Positions 5,348-5,421 of a stretch of DNA of 5,421 bases are shown here, piece by piece. The stretch's first letter is position 1, and each line of letters opens with the position of its first letter. The stretch spans positions 1 through 5,421 of the forward strand of contig JAFZOA010000504.1 in assembly GCA_017550775.1 (NCBI GenBank). The letters are read 5' to 3'. The notes below the pieces were generated by a model. That model was given only the letters and a program-made list of their open reading frames with translations. It made no database searches and was not told where the DNA came from. A program made the translations under genes and the position numbers. The DNA is from Ruminiclostridium sp. Lineage in GTDB: Bacteria; Bacillota_A; Clostridia; Oscillospirales; Ruminococcaceae.

Positions 5348-5421
5348 ACCACAACTGTAAACTGTTACCTGTAAACTGTAAACTGAAACGGTGGTGACAC
5401 AGCGTAACTCATTAATATGAC

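Larger units (their letters stand above)
5210..5385. repeat. Inverted-repeat (MITE-like) intergenic element with heptad arms
   Basis: The left arm (5210-5243) and right arm (5345-5385) are reverse complements over all 34 nt of the left arm, interrupted only by a 7-nt insertion in the right arm. Each arm is a run of heptads related to CAGTTTA (four left, five right) ending in GGTGTC. Just inside are two hairpins, 5241-5255 and 5333-5347, and a central 10-bp stem, 5267-5276 with 5312-5321. No transposase is encoded, and no clear target-site duplication is visible at the edges. The architecture fits a non-autonomous mobile or dispersed palindromic element, or a highly structured RNA. Reading through its strong + strand promoter would produce a long cruciform-like fold. 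Confidence 0.85.
5006..5421. other. Gene-free region of 416 nt
   Basis: No ORF with a plausible ribosome binding site or recognisable product is present on either strand. The stretch holds, in order, the hairpin after spoVS, a consensus promoter, a 7-bp stem-loop, a tandem 9-mer and a 176-bp inverted-repeat element. The gene served by the promoter, if any, lies beyond the window. Confidence 0.75.

Noticed and set aside
5191..5398. GTCAC (5191-5195) and GTGAC (5394-5398) as outer ends or duplication of the element
   Set aside because: The 5-bp match is separated from the arms by unmatched sequence of different lengths, which is compatible with chance.

Overview
The window looks like part of a chromosome of a spore-forming, moderately GC-rich Clostridia member, most likely of the Oscillospiraceae/Ruminococcaceae type. 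This is inferred from gene content (redox repressor Rex, a YmdB-family phosphodiesterase, SpoVS, a eukaryote-like NADP isocitrate dehydrogenase), from strong AGGAGG-type ribosome binding sites, and from AT-rich gaps carrying near-consensus SigA promoters between GC-richer genes. The species cannot be named from this sequence. All genes read on the + strand.

Region 1 (1-2490) is a probable co-directional cluster. It holds the 3' part of icd (about 30 N-terminal codons lie upstream of the window), the NADH-responsive repressor rex, and an unrecognised small lipoprotein gene that overlaps the end of rex. It closes with a run of three hairpins, the last followed by a short T run, which is the likely transcription terminator.

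Region 2 (2512-5044) opens with a strong promoter and a short structured leader. It encodes purA (adenylosuccinate synthetase), a ymdB-family gene starting at TTG 16 nt after purA, and spoVS behind a short gap with two hairpins. A GC-rich stem-loop follows spoVS. YmdB and SpoVS are neighbours in Bacillus too, usually behind rny (RNase Y); here purA takes that place.

Region 3 (5006-5421) has no supportable gene. It holds the spoVS-distal hairpin, a consensus promoter (TTGACA, 17 nt, TGGTATAAT) with nothing coding downstream inside the window, a 7-bp stem-loop, a tandem 9-mer, and a 176-bp inverted-repeat element. The element's arms are built from CAGTTTA-like heptads (four on the left, five on the right). 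They enclose two terminal hairpins whose stems differ by compensatory changes, and a central 10-bp stem. This MITE-like or structured-RNA-like element, with an orphan promoter pointing at it, is the most interesting part of the window.

Functionally the cluster joins redox and carbon metabolism (Icd supplies 2-oxoglutarate and NADPH; Rex senses NADH/NAD+), purine synthesis (PurA), and developmental regulation (YmdB, SpoVS). A direct regulatory link between the groups is not shown by the sequence.
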